A DNA stretch of 64,000 nucleotides, from NCBI RefSeq assembly GCF_950066645.1, contig NZ_CATMFB010000005.1, forward strand, positions 154,148 to 218,147, read 5' to 3'. Within the stretch, counting starts at the first letter, position 1; the number at the start of each line of letters is the position of its first letter. The DNA comes from an uncultured Thalassolituus sp. (GTDB lineage Bacteria > Pseudomonadota > Gammaproteobacteria > Pseudomonadales > Oceanobacteraceae). The notes under the pieces were generated by a model. That model did not search any database. It was not told the origin of the DNA and was given only the letters and a program-made list of their open reading frames with translations. A program made the position numbers and the translations under genes. Shown in pieces: positions 30,384 through 39,548 of this stretch.

Positions 30384-31826
30384 TTGAAACGTCTGCTAAC
30401 ACTCCTTCTGCTGCTGGCATCCGCAGGAAGCACATCTGCCACACAGGAGCTTCCCTCACTGGGAGACAGTACCTCCGGCCTGATATCACTTCATCAGGAA
30501 AAAGAGCTGGGGCAGGAGTGGTTGCGCGCCCTCCGCTCTCAGGCTCCGACCATTGATGATCCGCTTGCTATTACCTGGTTCCGCGACCTGGTCTACGAGC
30601 TTGTTCCACACTCCGGCTTACAGGATACCGATCTCTCGATCATTGTTGTCGATAGTCCCGAACTGAATGCGTTTGCGGTACCCGGGGGGATCGTGGGTAT
30701 TAACCTGGGCCTACTGCTGTACAGCGACGACGAAGATCAGGTCGCTTCTGTACTGGCACACGAGCTGGCACACCTCAGCCAGCGTCATTTCGCCCGCCAG
30801 GTCGAGGCGGCTCAGCGTCGCGACCCGGTAACGCTGGCAACCTTGCTGGCGAGTATCGTTCTTATTGCAACTAACAATACGGACGCCGGCGTAGCAGGCC
30901 TGGTCGGGAGTCAGGCCGCCGCTATACAGAATCAGCTGGCCTATAGCCGCGACTTTGAACGCGAAGCCGACCGTCTGGGCATGGTCACCCTGAGTCGCAG
31001 CGGAATGGATGCCCATGCAATGACAGATATGTTCAGCAACATGATGTCGGCAAGCCGTTATCGTGGCAGCTCACTTGAGTTTCTGATGACCCACCCACTG
31101 ACAAGCGCGCGGGTAGCCGATGCCGCCGGCCGTGCAGCACAGTACCCGGAAAAGCAACGACAGCGCAGTTTCAGTTTTCAGGTGCTCAGGTTACTTGCCG
31201 AGGCACGCTATCAGCTGAAAGATGAAGCACTCGCTGAGCTTGAACGGCGCCTGGAAAAATCTGGCCCTGACACCTCAGAGAATCACGACAGCAGAAATGC
31301 ACTTCTGTACGCCCTGGCGAGACTCTCCTTTAATCGCGAAGACTGGAAGAAAGGTGCAGCTTATGCAGACCAGATTACCTACGCTCATCCCGCCGTCACC
31401 GCGTTGCGCGCACAGTTAACGGCCGAGATGGGCGATGCCGGTACGGCACTGACAATGGTGAAAGAAGCGCGTCGGAATTATCCCGCTGATCTCAGTCTGA
31501 GACTGACCCAGGCCATGTTACTCGACCGGAGCGGCAAAGCGCCTGAAGCGGTCGCAATACTCAAAAAAATCACTGAAGATTATCCGGAAAACCCGGCGTA
31601 TTGGGCAACTCTCAGTAAAACGGCATCAACCTCAGGGGATTCTGTACTGGCCTACCGGGCACTGGGGGAAAGCTATTTCTACAGCGGCCGCAAACAGGAA
31701 GCCGCGCAGCAACTCCGCTCGGCCATTAAAGAGGCGGCTCGCCTGAGCGACTTCCAGAGAGAAGCGGCTATCCGGGAACGACTGAAAGTCGTCGAGCCTT
31801 TAAAAGACAGTCGCGGCAGACCCTGA
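30384..31826 (+). CDS. bepA: M48-family metallopeptidase with TPR domain, BepA-like
   Basis: This 480-aa protein starts at a TTG codon and has a signal peptide (RLLTLLLLLASAGSTSA). The peptidase domain contains the zinc motif HELAHLSQRHF and the downstream EREADRLG glutamate. The C-terminal half holds TPR-like helices. BepA degrades misassembled outer-membrane proteins such as LptD in the periplasm. Its stop is directly followed by the convergent nadA stop. Confidence 0.95.
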   Translation: MKRLLTLLLLLASAGSTSATQELPSLGDSTSGLISLHQEKELGQEWLRALRSQAPTIDDPLAITWFRDLVYELVPHSGLQDTDLSIIVVDSPELNAFAVPGGIVGINLGLLLYSDDEDQVASVLAHELAHLSQRHFARQVEAAQRRDPVTLATLLASIVLIATNNTDAGVAGLVGSQAAAIQNQLAYSRDFEREADRLGMVTLSRSGMDAHAMTDMFSNMMSASRYRGSSLEFLMTHPLTSARVADAAGRAAQYPEKQRQRSFSFQVLRLLAEARYQLKDEALAELERRLEKSGPDTSENHDSRNALLYALARLSFNREDWKKGAAYADQITYAHPAVTALRAQLTAEMGDAGTALTMVKEARRNYPADLSLRLTQAMLLDRSGKAPEAVAILKKITEDYPENPAYWATLSKTASTSGDSVLAYRALGESYFYSGRKQEAAQQLRSAIKEAARLSDFQREAAIRERLKVVEPLKDSRGRP

Positions 31827-32864
31827 TCAGGCTGCCGTCACTGGTTTATTGAAATTCAGCATACGCTGCAGACTGACGACCGCTTTCTGACGAACGCTTT
31901 CATCGATCAGAATCTCCTGATCGCCTGACTTAAGCACATCACGGATATTATCGAGAGCGTTCATGGCCATCCACGGGCAATGAGCACAGCTGCGGCAGGT
32001 CGCGCCGTTTCCAGCTGTAGGGGCTTCAATCAGCAGTTTGCCTGTCGCCGCCTGCTGCATCTTGTAAAAAATCGCTTTATCCGTGGCAACGATCAGAGTG
32101 TCGTTCGGCAGATCACGCGCAGCTGCGATCAACTGACTGGTTGAACCAACTACATCCGCCAGCTTAACAACGGCTTCGGGAGATTCCGGGTGAACGAGTA
32201 TGGCAGCGTCCGGATACACTTTCTTCAGGTCTTCTACGCCTTTCGCCCGGAACTCGTCATGCACGATACAGGCGCTGTCCCAGAGCAGCATGTCAGCCCC
32301 GGTCTCGCGCTCGACGTACGAGCCAAGATGCTTGTCAGGCGCCCAGATCAGCTTTTGCCCCTGCTCTTTGAGGTGATTGACAACGTCCAGCGCAATACTC
32401 GATGTCACGACCCAATCGGCCCGTGCTTTCACCGCTGCCGATGTATTTGCGTACACCACCACAGTGCGGTCAGGGTGCTGATCGCAGAATTCTGAGAAGC
32501 TCTCCACCGGACAGCCGATGTCGAGGGAACAGGTGGCCTCCAGTGTCGGCATCAGAATGCGCTTTTCCGGGCTCAGAATCTTGGCAGTTTCTCCCATAAA
32601 GCGAACACCAGCCACCAGCAGAGTACTGGCCGGATGATCATGACCGAAGCGCGCCATCTCCAGAGAATCCGCAACGCACCCACCCGTTTCTTCCGCCAGA
32701 GCCTGAATTTCAGGGTCTGTATAGTAATGAGCAACAATCACGGCATCCTCCTGGCGCAGCAGCTGGCGGATCTCTTCAATCAGCAGCGCCTTATCAGCTT
32801 CGCTGCGGGCCTCTGGTTGACGGGCCCAGTGCTCACGGATCAAATTCTCAGGGGTCAGGTTCAT
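31827..32864 (-). CDS. nadA: Quinolinate synthase
   Basis: I take the ATG at 32864 (MNLTPENLI), giving 345 aa; a TTG at 32873 would add three residues. Iron-sulfur ligands are visible in the CSLDIGCP region and in [13 protein letters not shown] near the C-terminus. [11 protein letters not shown] and EMARFGHDH are typical family blocks. The enzyme makes quinolinate for NAD synthesis. In E. coli, nadA lies beside a tRNA-Lys cluster; here about 30 kb of injection-system genes separate the two. Confidence 0.97.
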   Translation of the reverse strand: MNLTPENLIREHWARQPEARSEADKALLIEEIRQLLRQEDAVIVAHYYTDPEIQALAEETGGCVADSLEMARFGHDHPASTLLVAGVRFMGETAKILSPEKRILMPTLEATCSLDIGCPVESFSEFCDQHPDRTVVVYANTSAAVKARADWVVTSSIALDVVNHLKEQGQKLIWAPDKHLGSYVERETGADMLLWDSACIVHDEFRAKGVEDLKKVYPDAAILVHPESPEAVVKLADVVGSTSQLIAAARDLPNDTLIVATDKAIFYKMQQAATGKLLIEAPTAGNGATCRSCAHCPWMAMNALDNIRDVLKSGDQEILIDESVRQKAVVSLQRMLNFNKPVTAA

Positions 32865-32959
32865 GGTGCTCAATTCTGTAAATTATCAACGGCTGGCGTG
32901 TGACTGTGGACTGTTTCTCTCATACAGAACCACAACGCGCAGATAAAAATAAGCGCGCG

Positions 32960-32990
32960 ATTTTACCACACTCTTCTTAAATAAGTGCAA
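32960..32990 (-). promoter_or_regulatory. Putative nadA promoter
   Basis: On the minus strand TTGCAC (32985-32990) precedes TAAAAT (32960-32965) with a long 19-bp spacer. The leader to nadA would be about 90 nt. Confidence 0.4.
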
Positions 32991-33400
32991 AGGGCCAGTT
33001 TTTCAATCGTGAACCGGCATCCTCAGTGCGTTGTCACTTTGGCCTGTTTGAAAGATTTTGCTGGACACCTGACGACAACATGCAGAATCCTGCGGCAAAT
33101 ACTGCCCCTCTTCACTGGCGTGTAATGTCTCATTCCACCTCAGTCTGGCACAGTTCTGGCCTGTGCTGGTCTGGCCGCTGTGGAAAATCTCACCAGAAAT
33201 CCAGAAACATCTGTTCTGAAATAAAAAGTCGATTGAGTTCACTGGGTTAGATCATACAGCAGAGCAAAAAGCACACGCCCCCATGTCTTTCGACGACAAA
33301 AATGGCGTAAGTAGACTCATACATTTACCGGTAATCCTTATTCAATTTTCACTAGCCATTCAGCGCCACCAGGACATTGACGCCACACTTTAGTGTTGTA
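32991..33400. other. Intergenic stretch at the left edge of the eCIS locus
   Basis: About 400 bp between the nadA promoter and the eCIS promoter hold no gene I can support. Short open frames here lack ribosome sites and family features. I looked for a copy of the tRNA-Lys 3' end, as an integration scar would leave, and saw none. A near-palindrome ACACTTTAGTGT (33385-33396) lies just before the proposed eCIS -35 box and could be an operator. Confidence 0.5.
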
Positions 33401-33430
33401 TTGACCGTGCTTTTTTCAGCGTGCTTCTAT
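33401..33430 (+). promoter_or_regulatory. Putative promoter of the eCIS operon
   Basis: TTGACC (33401-33406) is followed after 18 bp by TTCTAT (33425-33430), about 75 bp before the first eCIS start codon. The -10 box is poor. It is the best candidate in this gap for driving the 30-kb co-directional locus. Confidence 0.35.
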
Positions 33431-33506
33431 TTTGCCGCTGCCCGACGAACCAGCGAAAACCCCGCTGTTGAACCTCGGACAGATTCAGATTCGTGAAGGA
33501 GCACGT

Positions 33507-34094
33507 ATGGCATCGTACAAGGGAGTACAGGGCGTATTGAGAGCACTTGAAGCATTCTTCAAGAGCCGCCTGCCTGATGATCTCAGCGATGGCCCCACCA
33601 ATGCCAAGGTCGAGATTCTGGGCAGCAGTGACATCGCCAATCGCCTGACCGGCAACATGCTGGGCATCTACCTGCACCGCATCACCATTGATGAACACGG
33701 GCGTAGCCGGTACTTCGCCCCACGTGGCAATGACCTCAGCGATACCAGCGCAGAGCTGCCGCTGAACCTGCACTTCCTCCTGATTGCCAACGCCGGCAGT
33801 GCCGCGATAGAAGCTGATCTGATGAGTTGGGCGATGGTCGAACTCGCGAATCACAGCCAGTTCGATATCTCACACCTGCAGGCGTCCGATGCCGGCTGGG
33901 GGGAAAACGAGGTGCTGACCATCACCCCGGAAGACACAACAACAGAAGACCTGATGCGTATCTGGGATGTATTTGAATCGCCCTATACCTCAACCATGGC
34001 CTACGTCGCCAAGACTGTCCGATTGCGACTTCAGCCACAACGTACGGAAGGTGGAGTTCTGGTCAGTCGGGTACTTGCCGGAGGGAGTGTCTGA
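33507..34094 (+). CDS. eCIS cap/tail-terminator protein, Pvc16-like (DUF4255)
   Basis: I choose the ATG at 33507 (MASYKGVQGVLRAL), behind AAGGAG, giving 195 aa; the open frame extends upstream without a good site. The N-terminal helix, the VEILGSSDIANRLTGNMLGIYLHRI strand region and PLNLHFLLIAN match the DUF4255 family, whose eCIS members (Pvc16/Afp16) cap the tail and end tube and sheath growth. It is the first gene of the locus and overlaps the next gene by 1 bp. Confidence 0.85.
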   Translation: MASYKGVQGVLRALEAFFKSRLPDDLSDGPTNAKVEILGSSDIANRLTGNMLGIYLHRITIDEHGRSRYFAPRGNDLSDTSAELPLNLHFLLIANAGSAAIEADLMSWAMVELANHSQFDISHLQASDAGWGENEVLTITPEDTTTEDLMRIWDVFESPYTSTMAYVAKTVRLRLQPQRTEGGVLVSRVLAGGSV

Positions 34095-34876
34095 TGCGCC
34101 AGATTCAGGTTCTCGAATCCACCATTCTCCATGCCAGTGATCAGATATTCTGGCTGGACGGCAGCAGTGCCGCCGACATTTCAGCGATGCGCAGAGTCGC
34201 CAGGCCACTGCAGCTCGAGTTGTCTCAGTCGCCCCGTGATCTGGCCATGCGGGAAGGTACGGGTAAGTGCGTCTTCTGGCGCCGGGCGGGTGCGTCTGTC
34301 TCAGATGGCGTCGCAGACGATTCCGACAAGGCATTTACGACCGCCGGCACCTACACACTGGCTGGCACAGTGTCAGATCCGGGCGGGCATTACCTTCCGA
34401 GAAGATTTTCAGTCACCGCAGGCAACAATCCGCCCACCGGACATGCCCTGACACTTTATCCCGCACCGGTGGCCGTACGCTTTAACCGCGGAGGTGGTCT
34501 GCGGCTGTCACTGGGCCGTGCCGCCGACGCCACTCCCCTGCCCTGGGCAATTGTCACAGCAAGCATCTCAGTACCCGGACTGGGAACTCAGATTTATCGC
34601 GCCCAGGCAGATGCCCGTGGCGAGCTGCTTCTGCCGTTTCTGCGACTGCCGCCTCTGGCTGAAGGTATTGATGATTACAGCGCGACGTTGACTATCCACG
34701 GCAGAAATGACACCAGCGCAGACCAGATCAGTAACCCCGACGATTTTATCGCCATGGAGCTGGGTGCTCCTGACGATGCCAGTTTTTCTCAATCCATCGG
34801 TTTTTCGGCAGTACCCGGTGAACTATCAACCCTGCGGTCTGACGGCAGGACTTATCTTGCTGTGCAACCTGTATGA
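34094..34876 (+). CDS. eCIS-associated beta-rich protein, function unknown
   Basis: This 260-aa protein overlaps the cap gene stop (TGATG) and lies directly before the sheath gene. It has no signal peptide. Two segments look like beta-sandwich modules: residues about 85-120 (TYTLAGTVSDPGGHYLPRRF, as in carboxypeptidase-regulatory or Ig-like repeats) and 130-215. The end, DDASFSQSIGFSAVPGEL, reads as a short strand pair. I do not recognise a PVC counterpart. The position suggests a cap-associated or assembly protein. Confidence 0.6.
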   Translation: MRQIQVLESTILHASDQIFWLDGSSAADISAMRRVARPLQLELSQSPRDLAMREGTGKCVFWRRAGASVSDGVADDSDKAFTTAGTYTLAGTVSDPGGHYLPRRFSVTAGNNPPTGHALTLYPAPVAVRFNRGGGLRLSLGRAADATPLPWAIVTASISVPGLGTQIYRAQADARGELLLPFLRLPPLAEGIDDYSATLTIHGRNDTSADQISNPDDFIAMELGAPDDASFSQSIGFSAVPGELSTLRSDGRTYLAVQPV

Positions 34877-34897
34877 CCCGTCTGAAAGGAGAAGACC

Positions 34898-37048
34898 ATG
34901 CCTGAATATCTAGCCCCGGGTGTGTTTGTAGAGGAAGTGAGCTTTCGCTCCAAATCCATTGAGGGTGTAGGCACGAGTGTGGCTGCCATTGCGGGTCCGA
35001 CCCGGACAGGCCCTCTGCGTGGAATGCCCGAAGTTGTCACCAGTTTTTCTGAATTTACCCGCATGTATGGCGATGTCTCGGACCTCAGTCTGGGCGGAAC
35101 GCCAGTGCTCAACTATACCGCGCTTGCCGCAAAAGCCTTCTTCGACGGAGGTGGTAAGCAGCTTTTTGTTGCGCGTGTGGCCAACTACACCAACCCGACA
35201 GACGGCTTTGCCAGTGTGGCAGACAGTAATGGCCATGTGACTTTCTCCAGCCGCTTCCCCGGTGCCATGGGTAATGTCACGCTGGAAATCGACTGGCGCG
35301 ACAGTGAAAACCTGTTGCTCAGTGTCGTCACTTCAGCCCCAGCCGATGGCGAAATTGTCTTCATCGATGCCTCCGGGCTGGGTGAAGATGCTACCGCCTC
35401 AGATACCAGTGCCCAGGCGTTACCGCTGAGTATCCGTGGCCTGGTGCGGAAATCCGGTACCAGTTACGAAATTGTCGACGGCCTCTGTCAGATTACCGAT
35501 GACAACGGCGCCAGCGTCACTCCGGCAACACTGCTCGATGGTGGTAACCACCTGCTTGAAGCCGGTCTGGTTAACGACAGTGATACCAGTGTTACCTTCA
35601 CTAAGGTCCAGGCCCGTCGCCCGGCCAGCGGCGCACTCGCCGATGGTACGTCAGCGGTACTCAACTTCAGTGCCGAAACCGACCTGTCCGCCTTTTTTAC
35701 CGGTACTCACTGGGGAACACTGACCACCCTACGTGGAACGTTAAATGCCGCAGGCACCGTATTCACCGTCGATGCCTCAGGTCTGAATCCGGGCGTCACT
35801 ACTGCAATCAGTCTGAATCTGAGCGCATTAGCGGCGGCCTCTGGCAGCATCCGGACTATGATGGTTCAGCGTTCTTTCGATATTAATGTCCGTAACGGCG
35901 GCGCCGAAGGCCCTGTGATCTACACCTACGCAGACATTTCGACCGCTCCATCTGGCAGTAACAGCCTCAGCACCCGATTGGCAGAATCCCCAGCCAAACG
36001 TTATGACGCACTGACCAGCCCGGTTCAGTGTGAGCTCGCTGACAGTATTACCGGCGCCAATATTATCACCGCCCTCTACGATCTGTTCGACGCAGGTGCC
36101 ATGAGCCCCGCTCCGATGTCAGTCGACGGCCCCCGCTATCTGATTACCCTGACCGGCGGTAACGATGGCAATACACCTGCGGCAGTACACTACGGTGGTG
36201 AAATTAACGAAGTGACCGGCAGCACAGGCTTTGCTGCATTCGAGGATATTGAAGATATTTCCATCGTAATGTGCCCAGCCGCATCCGCCGATGCCACAAA
36301 CCACCAGGCTGTCGTCGCAGAAATGCAGAAGCATTGCCGGAAGATGCGCTACCGCGTCGGTATTGTCGACAGCCGTCAGGGGATGTCTCTGTCTGAAATC
36401 AGGGAATTCCGCAGCAACTTCGACGACAGCCGTCTGGCCCTTTATTACCCTTGGGTAACTGCCGCCGACCCTCGTGGCACACTGCCTTCTGTCGCCCTGC
36501 CTCCCGCTGGCTTTATTGCGGGTGTCTATGCCAACACCGACGTACAGAGAGGCGTCCACAAGGCACCTGCGAACGAACCTGTGATCGGCGCACTCGGCTT
36601 TGCTCAGGAGATTAACCGCTTCCAGCAGGAACTGCTTAATCCCGCCGGGGTTAACTGCCTGCGCTCTTTCCCAGGCCGCGGGCATCGCGTCTGGGGCGGG
36701 CGGACTCTGTCGAGCGATCCGGAGTGGAAATACGTCAACGTCCGTCGCTACTTCCTCTATCTCGAACGCTCTATCGAAAAATCAACTCAGTGGGTCGTGT
36801 TCGAGCCCAACGGCGAGCGCCTGTGGGACAACGTCCGCATCACCATCGAGAATTTTCTCTACAACGAATGGGCCAACGGGCGCTTACTCGGCAGTGCGAA
36901 AACCGCCTATTTCGTGCGTTGTGACCGCAGCACTATGACCCAGAATGATCTCGATAACGGACGCCTGGTCTGCGAGGTAGGGGTTGCTGCTCTGACTCCG
37001 GCCGAATTCGTGATTTTCCGGATCGGTCAGAAAACGGCTGACAGCTGA
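34898..37048 (+). CDS. eCIS contractile sheath protein, Pvc2-like
   Basis: This 716-aa protein is a contractile tail sheath. The N-terminus YLAPGVFVEEVSFRSKSIEG with the following TSVAAIAGPTRTGPL, and the C-terminus FEPNGERLWDNVRITIENFL with ANGRLLGSAKTAYFVRCD and LTPAEFVIFRIGQ, are the two halves of the conserved sheath core. A large insertion (about residues 90-400) should form surface domains. It would wrap the inner tube and contract to drive it into a target. An AAAGGAGAAG site precedes the ATG. Confidence 0.96.
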   Translation: MPEYLAPGVFVEEVSFRSKSIEGVGTSVAAIAGPTRTGPLRGMPEVVTSFSEFTRMYGDVSDLSLGGTPVLNYTALAAKAFFDGGGKQLFVARVANYTNPTDGFASVADSNGHVTFSSRFPGAMGNVTLEIDWRDSENLLLSVVTSAPADGEIVFIDASGLGEDATASDTSAQALPLSIRGLVRKSGTSYEIVDGLCQITDDNGASVTPATLLDGGNHLLEAGLVNDSDTSVTFTKVQARRPASGALADGTSAVLNFSAETDLSAFFTGTHWGTLTTLRGTLNAAGTVFTVDASGLNPGVTTAISLNLSALAAASGSIRTMMVQRSFDINVRNGGAEGPVIYTYADISTAPSGSNSLSTRLAESPAKRYDALTSPVQCELADSITGANIITALYDLFDAGAMSPAPMSVDGPRYLITLTGGNDGNTPAAVHYGGEINEVTGSTGFAAFEDIEDISIVMCPAASADATNHQAVVAEMQKHCRKMRYRVGIVDSRQGMSLSEIREFRSNFDDSRLALYYPWVTAADPRGTLPSVALPPAGFIAGVYANTDVQRGVHKAPANEPVIGALGFAQEINRFQQELLNPAGVNCLRSFPGRGHRVWGGRTLSSDPEWKYVNVRRYFLYLERSIEKSTQWVVFEPNGERLWDNVRITIENFLYNEWANGRLLGSAKTAYFVRCDRSTMTQNDLDNGRLVCEVGVAALTPAEFVIFRIGQKTADS

Positions 37049-37057
37049 TCTATCACT

Positions 37058-37072
37058 CATTCCCCCGGAATG
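37058..37072 (+). promoter_or_regulatory. Small hairpin between sheath and tube genes
   Basis: CATTCC pairs with GGAATG across a CCC loop in the 47-bp gap. There is no T-tract. It could act as an mRNA processing or stability element that adjusts tube output relative to sheath. The role is a guess. Confidence 0.35.
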
Positions 37073-37095
37073 GGGACAGATAAAGGAGCCTGAAC

Positions 37096-37557
37096 ATGGC
37101 ACAGTTTCGTGAAACGCCGTACAGCGTATTTAACTATCTGGTTAATCTCGACGACGGCACAGAAGGTGAAATTGCCGGTGGTTTTTCTGAGGTTTCCGGC
37201 CTCAATGCAGAAGTCACCGTTGCAGAGTACCGTAACGGTAACTCACCGGTAAATTACGTCAGTAAGATCCCGGCCATTCATAAATCCGGCGATGTGACTC
37301 TGAAGCGCGGCGTCATAGGCGCAGGCAATATCTATAGCTGGCTCGAAGAAATCCGCGCCGGTAATGTCGGCGCTAAACGCAACGTAACGATAAAACTCAA
37401 AAACGAAGATCCGACCAGTTCGTCAGCGGTGGTCACCTGGAAATTGATCAACGCCATGCCGATCAAATGGACAGGCCCAACCCTGACAGCCAAAGGCGGC
37501 AGTGATGTCGCAATGGAAGAACTGGTGCTGTCTGTCGAACATATCGAGCAGGAATAA
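37096..37557 (+). CDS. eCIS inner tube protein, Pvc1-like
   Basis: This 153-aa protein matches phage T4 gp19-like tube proteins. It shows the opening YSVFNYLVNLDDG, the GGFSEVSGLNAEVTVAEYRNG strand block, VTLKRGVI and a final LVLSVEHIEQE. Hexamers of this protein should stack to form the tube that carries cargo. A strong AAAGGAG site precedes it. Confidence 0.95.
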   Translation: MAQFRETPYSVFNYLVNLDDGTEGEIAGGFSEVSGLNAEVTVAEYRNGNSPVNYVSKIPAIHKSGDVTLKRGVIGAGNIYSWLEEIRAGNVGAKRNVTIKLKNEDPTSSSAVVTWKLINAMPIKWTGPTLTAKGGSDVAMEELVLSVEHIEQE

Positions 37558-37564
37558 CCGGATC

Positions 37565-39064
37565 ATGATGCAGGAAGCACTCGCCGCACGCGTCGTCCTT
37601 ACCCCCCGTCCTGAGCGTCAGACAGAACTGCCGCTACAGGTGGCGATGCTTGGACATTGTCCGGGGAAAGTACGCGCGCAGCGACTGCTGGCACTGGCAG
37701 ATGCGCTCAAGGAAATCCGCGAAGCCGGGTTTGCAGAGCAACTGCACTCGATCATGGCTGATCCGGACAATGCCAGCCTGCATCACCTCCCTATTCCGCT
37801 GCGCTCGGCGTCGGAGTTTCACGACATATTCCCTCAGGCAGCAACCGAGAATGCTCTTTATCACAGTGTTCTCGCCGGACGTCGTAGCTGGCTTGCGCCC
37901 TGTGTCGATGATTTTTTTGCGAATGGCGGTAGCAAGCTCTGGATTATTGCCATCCCGGAAGAAGAGTTTCAGGCAGGGTTCTTCCCATCTGTGCAAACCA
38001 ACCTGACCGATGTCTCCAGTCTCAAGGGGTTAGCAAGCCTGCTCGTTATTCCGGAGATCGGCGAAATCTGCCTGCCAGACCTGGAACGGCTACAGATTCC
38101 TGCCCGACTCCCCGATGTTCCCCGGGTCCGGCTGGATAATCCGCAACCCGCATTTCTGCCCTGCTCTCAGTCGCTTGATGACGACCACAGGGAGCGACGC
38201 AACGACGACGAAATGGCGCTGGATGATCTGCCTGATCCACTGAACTTCCGTCAGGTGTTACAGAATATTCTGCCGTGGCTGAGTCGTTATCGCCCCGATA
38301 TTCAATGTCTGATGACTTTGCCTCTGGCATACCTTGAGCAGTCGGATACTCCCGGTGCCGACACAGAGGCTCTGGCGATACTGAATCAGTTACGCACATC
38401 TGACACCCCCTCAGTGCTGAGACAGATCCAGTTTGTGTATCCCTATCTCCGGGGTCAGGGACGGCCGTTACTCTCACCGACCGGTATCGTCAGTGGTAGC
38501 CAGTCTGCCACTGCGTTGCAGAAAGGCCCGTGGCGCTCGGTGGCAGGCACGCCTCTCAGCTCGGCTAACTTCCCTTACCCTAGGCTGAACCGCGCGCAGT
38601 TACTGACACTTCGTGATGCTCCGGGCATCTCCCTGCTGGAGCGCAGAAATCAGCGGGTAGAACTGGATGATGAGCGCCTGTGCGTACCGGCATTACCTGC
38701 CGATGATTATCTGAATTCAACCGACCTGAGTCGCTTTGATGGTTTCCGCTCAGCCGAGCTCATGCGCCTTCTCGGTTATCTGCGCCGACAACTTACGCGC
38801 TTCGGAGAGCAACTCGTCTTCAGTGCCGATGCATCGGACCCCCGCCCACGGCTGTTGATTGAGCGCTTTCTTCGCACCCTCTGGCAGCGCGGCGCACTCC
38901 GGGGACAACGCGCCGAAGACGCATTTACGTTACGTCAGATTCCCTCAGGTGAAAGCACACTGCTGCTCGAAATTGAAATAGCGCCAGCACTGCCAATCGA
39001 CCGCATCCGCCTGACTTTTACCAACACCGGCAGCGACTGGCAGACGGAGATCGGACATGTCTGA
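37565..39064 (+). CDS. Diverged sheath-like protein of the eCIS
   Basis: I take the start at 37565 (MMQEALAARVVL), giving 499 aa. Residues about 115-125 (DFFANGGSKLWIIAI) match the FF-x-GG strand of sheath proteins. The C-terminal part has LRRQLTRFGEQLVF, LLIERFLRTLWQRGALRGQRAEDAFTLR and IEIAPALPIDRIRLTF, a weak but ordered copy of the sheath C-terminal core. The middle is acidic and unlike the main sheath. PVC systems have two or three sheath paralogues. This one may form the first sheath ring at the baseplate or the last ring at the cap. Confidence 0.75.
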   Translation: MMQEALAARVVLTPRPERQTELPLQVAMLGHCPGKVRAQRLLALADALKEIREAGFAEQLHSIMADPDNASLHHLPIPLRSASEFHDIFPQAATENALYHSVLAGRRSWLAPCVDDFFANGGSKLWIIAIPEEEFQAGFFPSVQTNLTDVSSLKGLASLLVIPEIGEICLPDLERLQIPARLPDVPRVRLDNPQPAFLPCSQSLDDDHRERRNDDEMALDDLPDPLNFRQVLQNILPWLSRYRPDIQCLMTLPLAYLEQSDTPGADTEALAILNQLRTSDTPSVLRQIQFVYPYLRGQGRPLLSPTGIVSGSQSATALQKGPWRSVAGTPLSSANFPYPRLNRAQLLTLRDAPGISLLERRNQRVELDDERLCVPALPADDYLNSTDLSRFDGFRSAELMRLLGYLRRQLTRFGEQLVFSADASDPRPRLLIERFLRTLWQRGALRGQRAEDAFTLRQIPSGESTLLLEIEIAPALPIDRIRLTFTNTGSDWQTEIGHV

Positions 39065-39548
39065 ATTTGTTCCTTTCCGCTTTAAGGTCAACCTTTACAA
39101 CAGTGGCAATAACCAGTTGCTGTGCAGCGGCCGTTTCAGTGAAGTCAGTGGCTTTGAGCTGACGATGGAACCCAAAGCCATTCAGGAAGGTGGCCGTAAC
39201 TGGGGCGAGCTGCAACGGGCGGGACAGACCAAGTTCGCGCCCATGACACTGAAGCGGGGAGTGACATCGGTCAATGATCTCTGGAGCTGGTTTGATGCCA
39301 GCACCCGCGGTGCCAACTATGGCTATCGCCTGCATGGTGAAATCATCGTGTTAGGCAACCCCGGAAAAGGCGGCAGTGAAAACCCGGTCATGACCTGGAA
39401 ATTACAGGGAGTAATGGCAACAAAATTCAAAGGGCCAGACCTGAATTCCACATCAAGCCAGGTCGCAATAGAGGAAGTTCAACTGGTTCACGAAGGGCTT
39501 GAACTGGAGCGTCAGGCGAACGACAGCGCACAAGGAGCACAGCCATGA
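39057..39548 (+). CDS. eCIS tube protein, second copy, Pvc5-like
   Basis: This 163-aa protein overlaps the previous gene by 8 bp. It is a gp19-like tube protein with CSGRFSEVSGFELTMEPKAI, a LKRGVTSVNDLWSWF segment, and a final AIEEVQLVHEGLEL. It differs clearly from the first tube protein. In PVC and Afp systems a second tube protein (Pvc5) forms the ring that joins the tube to the spike hub, and that is the likely role here. Confidence 0.93.
   Translation: MSEFVPFRFKVNLYNSGNNQLLCSGRFSEVSGFELTMEPKAIQEGGRNWGELQRAGQTKFAPMTLKRGVTSVNDLWSWFDASTRGANYGYRLHGEIIVLGNPGKGGSENPVMTWKLQGVMATKFKGPDLNSTSSQVAIEEVQLVHEGLELERQANDSAQGAQP

Noticed and set aside
33003..33242. 79-codon minus-strand open frame in the nadA-eCIS gap
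   Set aside because: It has no ribosome site and no recognisable composition or motif, and nothing suggests it is translated.
32991..33400. attL-like copy of the tRNA-Lys 3' end
   Set aside because: Reading both strands of the gap, I found no stretch matching the last 20 or so bases of the tRNA-Lys genes.
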